Positions 41,902-50,108 of a stretch of 64,000 nucleotides of DNA are shown piece by piece. The stretch is taken from assembly GCA_021737645.1 (NCBI GenBank), contig JAIPDO010000002.1, forward strand, positions 62,001-126,000, given 5' to 3'. The notes beneath the pieces are model-generated. The model did no database searches. It was not told the origin of the DNA and saw only the letters and a program-made list of their open reading frames with translations. This DNA comes from Desulfarculaceae bacterium (GTDB lineage: Bacteria; Desulfobacterota; Desulfarculia; Desulfarculales; Desulfarculaceae). A program made the position numbers and the translations under genes. Numbering within the stretch: the first letter of the stretch is position 1; the number at the start of each line of letters is the position of its first letter.

Positions 41902-42567
41902 GTGAGTCACAACCAAAGCCAAGCTCCCGACCTCACTGCCTGGCAGGTCCTGGCCAGCCTGGGTGACTCCCTGATGATCGTGGACCGCAACTACCGGGTG
42001 ATCTGGTCCAAGGAGCCGCTCATGGAGGACGACCAAAGCGTGGTGGGCCGGCGCTGCTACCGGGTCTTCGCCGGCCGCGACACCCCCTGCCCCGACTCCT
42101 GCCCGGTGCGCCCCATGTTTGCCGATGGGCGGCCCCACTCGGCGGAGCGTCACTTCGTCACCTCCTCGGGCGAGGAGGTCTGGCGCGAGGCCAAGGCCTA
42201 TCCCATCGTGGACCGCCGGGGCGTGGTGGCCTTTGCCGCCCGCATCAGCTTCGACATCACCCACCGAAAAAAGCGCCAGTCCCGCCTGGAGGGTGAGCTG
42301 ATGACCCTGGAGCGCTCCCTGGATGAGATGAACCGCTTCCAGTTGGGCGAGATGCCCTTTCAGCCCCAGGGAGGCAACCCTCTGACCAAGCGGGAGCTGG
42401 AGGTGCTGCGGCTCACCGCCCAGGGGCTTTCCAAGCCGCGCATCGCCCATGTGCTGGGCATCAGCCAGAACACGGTGAAACGCCACGTGGTGAACATCTT
42501 CAACAAGCTGGGGGTCAACGACCGGGCGCAGGCGGCGGTGTGGGCCGCCAGGCAGGGGTTGGTTTAG
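41902..42567 (+). CDS. PAS-LuxR transcriptional regulator with a cysteine cluster
   Basis: The 221-residue protein starts at a GTG behind AGGAAG. Residues about 12-130 form a PAS domain containing C52, C63 and C67 (CYRVFAGRDTPCPDSCPV), which may bind metal or sense redox state. The C-terminus (about 155-220) is a LuxR/GerE HTH (LTKRELEVLRLTAQGLSKPRIAHVLGISQNTVKRHVVNI). It lacks a receiver domain, so the PAS domain is likely the direct sensor. Targets are unknown. Confidence 0.9.
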   Translation: MSHNQSQAPDLTAWQVLASLGDSLMIVDRNYRVIWSKEPLMEDDQSVVGRRCYRVFAGRDTPCPDSCPVRPMFADGRPHSAERHFVTSSGEEVWREAKAYPIVDRRGVVAFAARISFDITHRKKRQSRLEGELMTLERSLDEMNRFQLGEMPFQPQGGNPLTKRELEVLRLTAQGLSKPRIAHVLGISQNTVKRHVVNIFNKLGVNDRAQAAVWAARQGLV

Positions 42568-42778
42568 ACTGGCCGGCTGTGCCGAAGGTAAGCCAACCGA
42601 TTTCTGCGGTAACCAACCTCTTTCTCCAGAATCACTCGCGTACTATCAGATTGTCTTGCCCCCCTCACCTCAGTAAAACAGGCAAAAGAGAATATGACCC
42701 TTTCGGGTGATTCGCGGGCCAAAACCAGGGGCTAAACTTTTATACAATACTGCGGCATCGCTAAAGGAGCATTGCGCC
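42568..42778. other. 211-bp non-coding gap upstream of the DUF3786 gene
   Basis: No gene is supported here. The last 60 bases are AT-rich and include TATACAAT (about 42740-42747), a possible -10 box for the DUF3786 gene. I could not place a convincing -35 box. Confidence 0.3.
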
Positions 42779-43582
42779 ATGGCCCCCCTCAAGAGCTACC
42801 TAGATCTATACAAGCTGCTTCCTCAGACCAACTGCAAGAAATGCGGCATGAACGCCTGCCTGGCCTTTGCCGCCGCGGCCATACGGGGGCAAAAGCCGCT
42901 CAGCGCCTGCAAGGACATGGACCCCGAGGTGCGCGAGGAGCTGGCCCAGGAACTGGGCCAAGCCACCACCCCCAATGAGGACTTGACGCGGGCCATGGCT
43001 CCCCTGAAGGCCAGGGTGGCGGAAGTGGACCTGGCCGCCAAGGCCGAGCAGTTGGGCTGCTCCCATAACGGAAAACACCTGATTCTAAAGTGCCTGGGCA
43101 AGGACTTCACCGTGGCCCCCGACGGCACCCTGGCCTCCCAGTGCCATGTAAACGTCTGGCTGGCCGAGCCCATGCTCAACTATGTGAGTATGGGCCAGGG
43201 AAAGGACCCGGCGGGGCGCTGGGTATTGCTCAGGGAGTTACGGGGGGGCGAAGACTGGCACCGGCTGTTTGCCCAGCGCTGTGAAAAACCGCTGCAAAGA
43301 GTGATCGACGAGCACCGCGATCTGATGGAGTGGGTGATAGACATTTTCGGGGCCCAGGAGGTGGAGGAGGAAGGCTCCGCCGAACTGGGGGTGATCCTCA
43401 GGCCTCTGCCCAAGCTGCCCCTGCTGATCCGCTACTGGCCCCCGGAAGACGGCATGGACTCAACCCTGAACCTGTGCTTCGACGCCACGGCCACCGACAA
43501 CCTGCCCATCGAGTCCATCTACACTCTGGGGGCGGGCCTGGCGACCATGTTGGAGAAGATCGCGCTTACGCATGATACATAG
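42779..43582 (+). CDS. FeS-cluster/DUF3786 protein
   Basis: The start at 42779 follows AAGGAG by 9 bases, giving 267 residues. The N-terminus carries the four-cysteine motif C19, C22, C27, C44 (NCKKCGMNACLAF), the same spacing as the 4Fe-4S domain of corrinoid iron-sulfur protein subunits and related C1 enzymes. The remainder (about 90-267) is a DUF3786-type domain of unknown function. It lies beside the C1 gene cluster on the opposite strand, which hints at a role in one-carbon or corrinoid metabolism. Confidence 0.82.
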   Translation: MAPLKSYLDLYKLLPQTNCKKCGMNACLAFAAAAIRGQKPLSACKDMDPEVREELAQELGQATTPNEDLTRAMAPLKARVAEVDLAAKAEQLGCSHNGKHLILKCLGKDFTVAPDGTLASQCHVNVWLAEPMLNYVSMGQGKDPAGRWVLLRELRGGEDWHRLFAQRCEKPLQRVIDEHRDLMEWVIDIFGAQEVEEEGSAELGVILRPLPKLPLLIRYWPPEDGMDSTLNLCFDATATDNLPIESIYTLGAGLATMLEKIALTHDT

Positions 43583-43609
43583 GCGGCTTTTCTGGTAATA
43601 CCCGCCGGG

Positions 43610-45064
43610 CTACTCCGGCGCGGTGGGCAGATGCAGGGTGAAGGTGCTGCCTTGGCCCGCCTGGCTGGTTAGCTCCAGCCTGCCGCCGTGGCTCTCCACC
43701 ACCCGCTTGACGATGGCCAACCCCAGCCCGGTGCCGGGGATGTGGCGGGTGTCGGCGTTTTTCACCCTATGGAAGCGCTGGAAGATGGCCTCCTGCTCCT
43801 CCGCCGGAATGCCCAAGCCGTTGTCGCGGACCTCCAGGGTCACCTCGCCGTCCCGGCCCTGGGCGCGCACGGCTATTTGGCCGCCGTCCGGGGTGTACTT
43901 GACCGCGTTGCTGATCAGGTTCACCGCCACCCTGAGCAGTTCCTCGCCCACTCCCATCACCTCGGGCAGTGCCTCGGGCAGCTCCAGCTCCAGGCTCTGG
44001 CCCTTGTCCTGGGCCCGGCCCTTAAGCTGGTCCACCGCCTCGTGCAGCAGGGGGGTCAGATCCACCCGGCTCACCTGGCCCATGACCCCGGCCTCGATCT
44101 TGGACAAATCCAGCAGGTCCTTGCTCAGGTTGGCGATGGATTCCAAACGCTCCCGGGCCCGGCCCAGAAGCTCCTTTTGAGGCTCTTCCAGAGGACCCAG
44201 CAGGCCCTTGCCCAGATTTTGCAACTGGCCCAGTACGGCGGAGAGCGGGCTGACGATCTCGTGGGCCACGGTGGATACGAACTCGTTCTTGTACTGGTCC
44301 AGGCGGCGCCAGGCGGTGATGTCATCGAACACCGCCACCGCGCCCACCGGCTGGCGGCGGGCATCGTAAAAGGGAGCGCAGGTCACCTGAAAATAAATCG
44401 CGTCGTCGCCCTGGCCCAGGCTCACCTGGCCCCGGCAGTCGTCGCTGGTCAGTTCCTCCCGGCGGCGGCCCATGGCCTGGGTCAGGCACTCGCACACTTC
44501 GGGCCAGGGCAGGGTCTCGGCGCAGGGGCGGCCCTGCATCTGTTCGGGAGTGACGCCCAAAAGCTTGGCTAGCACGGGGTTGACCAACGCGGTTTCGCCG
44601 GCGGCGTCGACCACCAAGACTCCGTTGCGCATGGAGGCCACCAGGGCACGGGTGCGGCTTTTCTCGATGGAGATGTTTTGCAGGGTGGCCGCCCGGCGAA
44701 AAGCCCTCTCCACCACCATGCGCAGATCTTGGGGCTTGAAGGGCTTGGCCAAGAAGTCGTCCGCCCCCTGCTTCATGGCCTCCACCGCCTTCTCCAGGGT
44801 GGCGAAGCCGGTGATCACCACGGAGGTCAGGTCCGGATAGCGGCGGCGGGCTTGGTCCAAGAACTCCATGCCGTCCATGACCGGCATCATCAAATCCACC
44901 AAGACCAGATCCGGGGCGTGCTCCTCAACCATGGCCAGGCCCTCGGCCCCGTCGGCGGCCAAAAATATCTCGTAACCGGCTTCGGTGAGCACCCGCTCCA
45001 CCGCCAGGCGCACCCTCTCTTCGTCGTCTACCACCAAAATTCGGCGTGTTGGTTGAATACTCAC
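43610..45064 (-). CDS. Receiver-PAS-histidine kinase hybrid
   Basis: The 484-residue soluble protein has an N-terminal receiver (D57 in LVLVDLMMP), a PAS domain (about 140-255), HisKA (STVAHEIVSPLSAVLG) and a full HATPase domain (NLISNAVKYTPDGG, DNGLGIP, GTGLGLAIV). No membrane segment or DNA-binding domain is present. It is the last gene of the long C1/signalling operon and overlaps the preceding kinase gene by 4 bases, so the two probably form a phosphorelay with the small receiver at 47652-48035. Confidence 0.93.
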   Translation of the reverse strand: MSIQPTRRILVVDDEERVRLAVERVLTEAGYEIFLAADGAEGLAMVEEHAPDLVLVDLMMPVMDGMEFLDQARRRYPDLTSVVITGFATLEKAVEAMKQGADDFLAKPFKPQDLRMVVERAFRRAATLQNISIEKSRTRALVASMRNGVLVVDAAGETALVNPVLAKLLGVTPEQMQGRPCAETLPWPEVCECLTQAMGRRREELTSDDCRGQVSLGQGDDAIYFQVTCAPFYDARRQPVGAVAVFDDITAWRRLDQYKNEFVSTVAHEIVSPLSAVLGQLQNLGKGLLGPLEEPQKELLGRARERLESIANLSKDLLDLSKIEAGVMGQVSRVDLTPLLHEAVDQLKGRAQDKGQSLELELPEALPEVMGVGEELLRVAVNLISNAVKYTPDGGQIAVRAQGRDGEVTLEVRDNGLGIPAEEQEAIFQRFHRVKNADTRHIPGTGLGLAIVKRVVESHGGRLELTSQAGQGSTFTLHLPTAPE

Positions 45065-46614
45065 CCGATCTCCTCTTCCTCAGGGTCGCTGCGCATCGAA
45101 CTTGCAAAATCCAGCAAGGTCTTCGGAGCCTGGGCCGGTAGTTGGACCAAAAAAGTGGTGCCCTGGGGCCCGCTTTGCTTCACCATAATTTTACCTTCGT
45201 GCCGCGAAATCACTCCGAAAACGACGCTGAGCCCCAAACCGGTTCCCTGCCCCGGCGGCTTGGTGGTGAAAAAGGGATCGAACACCTTGTTCAGATATTC
45301 CGGGGAAATGCCGCTGCCGGTGTCGCTGATCTCCGCACAGCGCATGCCGCCCTCGTCCAGGTAGGTGCGCACCGTGAGCTTGCCCCGGCCTTCCATGGCG
45401 TCGTAGGCGTTGGAGATGAGGTTGATGAACACCTGACGCAACAATTGGCGGTCGCCCTGAATAATCAAGGGATCGGTTGCCCAGTCGGTCTTCACCTGCA
45501 CCCGCCAGCCCTGGCTGTCGGCGTGGGTGAGCGAGAGCGCCTCCTCCACCAACTGGCTCAGGTCCAGCGACTCAAGTTGGATGCTGCCCTGGCGGCTATA
45601 GTCCAGCAGATCGCGCACGATGTCCCGGCAGCGTTCCGCGTCCTCGATTATGCGTTGCAGGTCCGGCTGCACCGGGTGCTCCGGCGGTAGCTGGTCGCGC
45701 ACCAGTTCGCCGTAGATGGTGATGCCGGTGAGCGGGTTGTTCAGCTCATGGGCCACGCCGGCGGCCATGCGCCCCAGCATGGCCAGTTTGTCCGACTGCA
45801 CCACCTGCATGCGGGCCGAGCTGAGGTGGCGCTCCATCTTGGCCCGCTCCCGCTGGTCTCTGATGATGCCCAAGGTGCCTATGGGCTTGCCTTCGCGGTA
45901 GATGTAGTTCAGGTTCACCACCACCGGGCCCACCTCGCCGTCCTTTTTGGTGAGTTGGGTGCGCACCCCGCGCACCGGCCCGTCGCTGGCGTCCAGGATG
46001 CCCCTGAGGCGCTTGAGCTCCTCGTGGGGGCTCAGGTCCCACAGGGTCTTGCCCACCAGCTCCTCGGGAGTGTAGCCCATCACCGGCAGTGAGTTGCGGT
46101 TCACGAACAGGATGCGGCCCTCCAGGTCGGCGGCCACCACCACCCCCAGCATGGAGTTGAGTAGCCCTCCCAACAGCTCGTTGGTCTCGGTCAGGCTGAC
46201 CTCCAGGCGCTTGGCCTCGGAGGTGTCGCGCACCGACTCGATGACCCCCAGCACCTTGCCGTCCTCATCGGTGAAGGGGCTTAGATGCACCTCCTCCACC
46301 ACCCTGTACCCCCGGGAGTCCTTGTACTCGTGCAGGTTGAAAAGGTCCTGCTGCCCCTGCATGGCCGCGGGAAAACGGCAGACGCTGGCCGGGCAGGGCT
46401 GGTTTCCCCGGCGGTAGACCTCGTAGCATAGGTGCCCCAGCACCTGGTCTTGGGTCAGGCCGTAGCGTTTTAAAAAGCTTGTGCTGACCGCCAGGACTCT
46501 TTTGTCCTGACCGAGCAAAATGGTGGGGATGGGCAGGTACTGAAAAATGCGCCGGTAGTTGCGATCGCTCAGCTCGATCCTGGGCGGCGCGGCCATGGGC
46601 AGGCGCTCAGCCAT
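45061..46614 (-). CDS. PAS-PAS histidine kinase with a cysteine-rich PAS domain
   Basis: The 517-residue cytoplasmic kinase has two PAS domains (about 20-140 and 150-265), HisKA (VAHELNNPLTGITIYGELV) and HATPase (NLISNAYDAME, DTGSGI, GTGLGLSVV). PAS1 contains C63, C74 and C79 (LCYEVYRRGNQPCPASVC), similar to the cluster in the PAS-LuxR regulator at 41902, suggesting redox or metal sensing. Its start overlaps the ACT-like gene by 8 bases, so it is translated as part of the C1 operon. Confidence 0.93.
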   Translation of the reverse strand: MAERLPMAAPPRIELSDRNYRRIFQYLPIPTILLGQDKRVLAVSTSFLKRYGLTQDQVLGHLCYEVYRRGNQPCPASVCRFPAAMQGQQDLFNLHEYKDSRGYRVVEEVHLSPFTDEDGKVLGVIESVRDTSEAKRLEVSLTETNELLGGLLNSMLGVVVAADLEGRILFVNRNSLPVMGYTPEELVGKTLWDLSPHEELKRLRGILDASDGPVRGVRTQLTKKDGEVGPVVVNLNYIYREGKPIGTLGIIRDQRERAKMERHLSSARMQVVQSDKLAMLGRMAAGVAHELNNPLTGITIYGELVRDQLPPEHPVQPDLQRIIEDAERCRDIVRDLLDYSRQGSIQLESLDLSQLVEEALSLTHADSQGWRVQVKTDWATDPLIIQGDRQLLRQVFINLISNAYDAMEGRGKLTVRTYLDEGGMRCAEISDTGSGISPEYLNKVFDPFFTTKPPGQGTGLGLSVVFGVISRHEGKIMVKQSGPQGTTFLVQLPAQAPKTLLDFASSMRSDPEEEEIG

Positions 46615-47098
46615 TGTCGCCTCCCGGAGCGCAGAAGCCCCGCCCCAGGCCCTCCAGGGCAGCCTGGTTGTTCTCCGGAGCCATGGTCACTTGCAGGGTG
46701 TGGGTAACCCCCAAGACGCAAAACGGATCGATCCCGGCCGACTCCAGGCCGCGCAGGGCCTCGGAGGCCAGGCCCCAGCGATCGCCGAAGTGGGGGCCTT
46801 GCAGATTGATCACATCCGCCGGGCTGCACCCGGCGATCCGGGCCTCGGCCTGGGCCGCCGCCTCTTCCAGGCGCCGGGCCTGGTCCTGGGGCAGGCAAAC
46901 CTGCAAAAGGGCCAGGTCGCCCTCCCACATCAGGCTGCAAGAAACAAGCTGTAGGGGTGGTTCCAAGGCGGCCAGGGCGTCGGTTAGCCCGGTCAGCCCA
47001 GCGGCGGTGCATTCCAGGCTCAGCGCGACGTTGCCCAGCCGGGCCTTGAGCCCGTAGGTGCGCACCGGCTTTTCAAAATACACCGCCACGGTTTCCAT
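46607..47098 (-). CDS. ACT-like tandem domain protein, function unknown
   Basis: The 163-residue soluble protein seems to consist of two ACT-like halves: about 1-85, and 85-160 with GLASEALRGLESAGIDPFCVLGVTHTLQVTMAPENNQAALEGL, the beta-alpha-beta pattern of aspartokinase-type ACT domains. No catalytic domain is attached. ACT domains bind amino acids or other small ligands. It lies 3 bases after a similar protein and overlaps the kinase gene, so a sensor or adaptor role for the kinases is plausible. Confidence 0.65.
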   Translation of the reverse strand: METVAVYFEKPVRTYGLKARLGNVALSLECTAAGLTGLTDALAALEPPLQLVSCSLMWEGDLALLQVCLPQDQARRLEEAAAQAEARIAGCSPADVINLQGPHFGDRWGLASEALRGLESAGIDPFCVLGVTHTLQVTMAPENNQAALEGLGRGFCAPGGDNG

Positions 47099-47101
47099 GC
47101 G

Positions 47102-47632
47102 TCAGCCCTCCCTCTTCACCGGGCTTTGCACCACGCTCACCCGTTCTTCAGGCGGCGAGGAGCCCGGCGGCAGATCGAAACGGCTGCCCAGGGCCTGCAC
47201 GGCGGCGGGAAGCATTTCCTCGGGCAAGATCACGGTCATGGCCGCCAAGGAGGTGCCCAGGGCCAAGGGATGCAAGCCCGCCCCGGCCAGGCAGGCCAGG
47301 GCTTCGGCGGGCAGGGTCATGCCCCCTGCCAGTGGGTAAAAAGTCAAGGCGATTACCGGTTCGCTTATCAGAGGGGGCTCCCAGCCATGGTCCTGGGCCA
47401 ACTCGGCGGCCAGCGCCTGGGCCTGGGGGCGTTTCCCCTGCTCCAAGCACAAACGAACCCACACCCCGCCTTTTCCTGTTTGCATCAGGAGAAAAGGGAG
47501 GTTGATGTGGGCCTGGGCCAGAGCCCCGGCCAGGGAGTTAACCCCAGCCCAGGGCCAATCCTTCAGGGCCAGCAGGCTAAGCTCCCGGCGGTGTTTCCAG
47601 CCGGTTATGCGCAGCCGCGTCATGGCCGGCAC
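47102..47632 (-). CDS. ACT-like tandem domain protein, function unknown
   Basis: The 176-residue protein starts with GTG (an ATG nine bases later is possible). Two ACT-like halves are visible: LKDWPWAGVNSLAGALAQAHINLPFLLMQT (about 23-52) and LPAEALACLAGAGLHPLALGTSLAAMTVILPEEMLPAAVQALGSRF (about 107-152). It is related in layout to the next gene (46607-47098). It follows the receiver gene by 19 bases within the C1 operon. No function can be given; ligand-binding is the best guess. Confidence 0.65.
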   Translation of the reverse strand: MPAMTRLRITGWKHRRELSLLALKDWPWAGVNSLAGALAQAHINLPFLLMQTGKGGVWVRLCLEQGKRPQAQALAAELAQDHGWEPPLISEPVIALTFYPLAGGMTLPAEALACLAGAGLHPLALGTSLAAMTVILPEEMLPAAVQALGSRFDLPPGSSPPEERVSVVQSPVKREG

Positions 47633-47651
47633 CGGCTCACCGGACGGCCGC

Positions 47652-48035
47652 CTAGGCCAGCTCCGCCACCAGCTCGGCGAGCTTGTCCAAGTCCACGGGC
47701 TTGGCGATGTACTCGTCGGCTTCGGTGGTCATTCCGTCACGGTGAGTATAGGAGGTGGAGTTCACCGCCGAACCCACCGCGGTGAGCAGAATCACCGGAA
47801 TGTCGCTGGAGGCGCTGTCGCTCTTGAGAGCGGCGCAAACCTCGTAGCCGTCCTTGCGGGGCATCATCACGTCCAGCACGACCACGTCGGGCCGCCGGCT
47901 CTTGATGCTCTCCAGGCCCTCCACTCCGTCGTAGGCCTTGCCAACCTCGAAGCCCTTGGCCTCCAGGTTCATGGCTACGGATTCAACCAGATCCGGGTCG
48001 TCATCCACTACCAAAACGTATTTACCGTCGGCCAT
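47652..48035 (-). CDS. Stand-alone response regulator receiver protein
   Basis: The 127-residue protein is a single receiver domain with the acidic pair DDD (11-13), phospho-acceptor D55 (VVVLDVMMP), T (LLTAVG) and K (YIAKPVD). A strong AAGGAGGAGG site fixes the start at 48035. Compared with CheY it has an insertion (SAVNSTSYTHRDGMTTEADE region). It lies between metF1 and the ACT-like genes and may relay phosphate between the two kinases of the operon. Confidence 0.92.
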   Translation of the reverse strand: MADGKYVLVVDDDPDLVESVAMNLEAKGFEVGKAYDGVEGLESIKSRRPDVVVLDVMMPRKDGYEVCAALKSDSASSDIPVILLTAVGSAVNSTSYTHRDGMTTEADEYIAKPVDLDKLAELVAELA

Positions 48036-48079
48036 AACGGCCTCCTCCTTGCTGTCCGGCCCGGGGGGGCGCGGAGCCT

Positions 48080-49003
48080 TTACACCTGTGGCCGGGGAAG
48101 CAGGCCGGCCCGCTCCACGATCTCCGGTACCCGATGCTCCCATTCAATGGCCATCAGGTGGATACCAGCCACTCCGGGCATTTCGCGTAGTTGCTCTATC
48201 TGTTCACAGAGCAGCTTGATGCCTTCCTCTGCCTGCTTTTCCTTGGGCTGGTCGGCGATGCGCTTGACCACCTCGTCGGGCACATCCATGCCCGGCACCT
48301 TCTTGGCCATGTAGCGGGCCATGCCCGCGCTCTTGAGCGGGGTCACGCCGGCCAGCAACTTGGTCTTCTCGGTCAGGCCCATGTCGACCGCCTGACGCAT
48401 ATATTCCGCGAAACGCTCCATATTGTAAATACATTGTGTCTGAATAAAATCGGCCCCGGCCGCGACCTTCTTGCCCAGGCGCAAAACCCGAAGCTCAAAT
48501 GGGTCGCCAAAGGGGTTGGCAGCCGCGCCCACGAACATGCGCGGAGGGGTGTCGATCTCGGCTCCGCCCATGAAGCGGCCTTGGTCGCGCATGGTGGTGA
48601 CCATCTGGAGCTGCTGGATGGAATCGATGTCATGCACGTTGGCGGCCTGGGGGTGGTCGCCAAAGCTGGGATGGTCGCCGGACAGGCAAAGCATGGTGTT
48701 GATGCCCAGGGCGGCGGCGCCCAGGATGTCCGACTGCATGGCCAGACGGTTGCGGTCGCGGCAGACCATCTGATAGTTGGGCTCCATGCCCATTTCCCGG
48801 AGCACCAGGCTCACGGCCCAGGAGGCCATGCGCACCACGGCGGTCTGGTTGTCGGTCACGTTGACCGCGTCGACCATGCCCTTGAGGTGGGCGGCCTTAT
48901 CCTTGATGGCCTGAAGGTTGGCCCCACGGGGCGGGCCCAATTCGCCGGTTACCGCGAAGTGGCCCGCTGCCAGGACTTTCTCCAGATTGCTGTCGCTTTT
49001 CAT
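48080..49003 (-). CDS. metF: Methylenetetrahydrofolate reductase, catalytic subunit
   Basis: The 307-residue flavoprotein shows the TIM-barrel MetF motifs: TGELGPPRG (glutamate 21 at the catalytic position), NVTDNQ, CRDRNRLAMQSD, LCLSGDHP with the flavin-contacting aspartate, and GADFIQTQ. It reduces methylene-THF to methyl-THF. It overlaps metV by 4 bases; MetF with MetV is the acetogen/sulfate-reducer type of the enzyme, which draws electrons from FeS partners instead of NADH alone. A paralogue lies at 53190-54041. Confidence 0.94.
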   Translation of the reverse strand: MKSDSNLEKVLAAGHFAVTGELGPPRGANLQAIKDKAAHLKGMVDAVNVTDNQTAVVRMASWAVSLVLREMGMEPNYQMVCRDRNRLAMQSDILGAAALGINTMLCLSGDHPSFGDHPQAANVHDIDSIQQLQMVTTMRDQGRFMGGAEIDTPPRMFVGAAANPFGDPFELRVLRLGKKVAAGADFIQTQCIYNMERFAEYMRQAVDMGLTEKTKLLAGVTPLKSAGMARYMAKKVPGMDVPDEVVKRIADQPKEKQAEEGIKLLCEQIEQLREMPGVAGIHLMAIEWEHRVPEIVERAGLLPRPQV

Positions 49004-49668
49004 ATCGCCATGTCCTCTCTGACGATGCGGCGCGGGCCGCCGTCACGGGCGCTACGCCAATCCTTGGGAGCCATGATCTGGCTGTAAAGCTCGGTCTGGC
49101 CCAGTTGTTTCAGGCGGTCCCAAATAAGTTGCCAGGCGCAGTCCACATCCGGGCTGATCTCGCACTTGCCCTTGCTGGAGCCGCCGCAGGGGCCGTTGAA
49201 GATGCGCTTGGAGCAGCGGGCGATGGGGCAGATGCCACCGGTCAGGCCCAGCACGCAGTTGCCGCACCCGGCGCAGCGCTCGGCCCACACGCCGTTCTTC
49301 TCGCTGGAACCCATGAACTCGGTGTTGACCATGGGCAGCACCGGCAGCCCCTGGTAACGCTCGGCCACGGTCTGCACGCCGCAACCACAGGCCATGGAGC
49401 AGACGGCGTCGTACTGATCCACCACCAGGGCCAGTTCCTCGGCGTATTCCGGGTCGCACTGGCGTTCCAGGGTCATTTCGTCCACGGTCAGCGGAGCGCC
49501 CTGCTTCAGCCGGCCCATCCTGAGGGCCGAGGCCAGCATGGCCACCTCTTTACGGCCGCCGGCGTGGCATACCGTGACGCACTCGTTGCAGCCCACCAGC
49601 AGGATCTTGCCGTAAGGCTCCACGCTGTGGAAAATCTCTTCCATGGGCTTGCGTTCTGCGGTGATCAT
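49000..49668 (-). CDS. metV: MetV, FeS/zinc partner of methylenetetrahydrofolate reductase
   Basis: The 222-residue protein has an N-terminal CNECVTVCHAGG segment and the characteristic C-terminal cysteine block CAGCGNCVLGLTGGICPIARC followed by NGPCGG, GKCEI and DCAW (about residues 130-185). MetV forms a complex with MetF in the Wood-Ljungdahl pathway of Moorella and relatives. It lies 11 bases after mvhD, within metF2-hdrA-mvhD-metV-metF. Confidence 0.93.
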   Translation of the reverse strand: MITAERKPMEEIFHSVEPYGKILLVGCNECVTVCHAGGRKEVAMLASALRMGRLKQGAPLTVDEMTLERQCDPEYAEELALVVDQYDAVCSMACGCGVQTVAERYQGLPVLPMVNTEFMGSSEKNGVWAERCAGCGNCVLGLTGGICPIARCSKRIFNGPCGGSSKGKCEISPDVDCAWQLIWDRLKQLGQTELYSQIMAPKDWRSARDGGPRRIVREDMAI

Positions 49669-49679
49669 GATCTTTCCCT

Positions 49680-50108
49680 TCAGGCCGCCGCTTTGGCGCC
49701 TTGCTTGATGGGGTTGGGCCCCATTTCACCTATCTTGTTGCTGAACTCGGTGGCGATTTCAGCGAATTTGGCTCCCTGGCCCGCGCTTACGTTGACCATG
49801 GCCACCCGCTGGCCGTCGATGCCGATATCATCCAAGAGGGTCTGCACCCTCTTCACCCGGGCCGCGGCCCTTAGGTTGCCGTTTTTGAAATGGCAGTCGC
49901 CCACCAGGCATCCGGCCACCAATACGCCGTCAGCCCCTTTTTGCAGGGCCTGCATGATGTAAAGCGGCTCCACCTTGCCGGTGCAGGGCACCCTAAGAAT
50001 CCTCACTCCGCTGGGGTAGCTCAGATTCATGCGGCCGGCCACGTCGGCGGCGGTGTAGGCGCAGTAGTCGCAGGCGAACACCACCACGACCGGTTCGAAA
50101 TCACTCAT
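49680..50108 (-). CDS. mvhD: MvhD-type [2Fe-2S] electron transfer protein
   Basis: The 142-residue protein has the MvhD/HdrA-partner cysteine pattern: FACDYCAYTAADVAG, RVPCTGKVEP and AGCLVGDCHFKNGN. It transfers electrons between HdrA and a hydrogenase or, as in the MetFV complexes, other redox partners. Its start shares the A of the hdrA stop codon. No hydrogenase subunits are encoded in the window, pointing to the MetFV use. Confidence 0.94.
   Translation of the reverse strand: MSDFEPVVVVFACDYCAYTAADVAGRMNLSYPSGVRILRVPCTGKVEPLYIMQALQKGADGVLVAGCLVGDCHFKNGNLRAAARVKRVQTLLDDIGIDGQRVAMVNVSAGQGAKFAEIATEFSNKIGEMGPNPIKQGAKAAA

Noticed and set aside
42707-42778. 24-residue N-terminal extension of the DUF3786 protein.
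   Set aside because: AAGGAG lies just before ATG 42779 and the extension is not protein-like.
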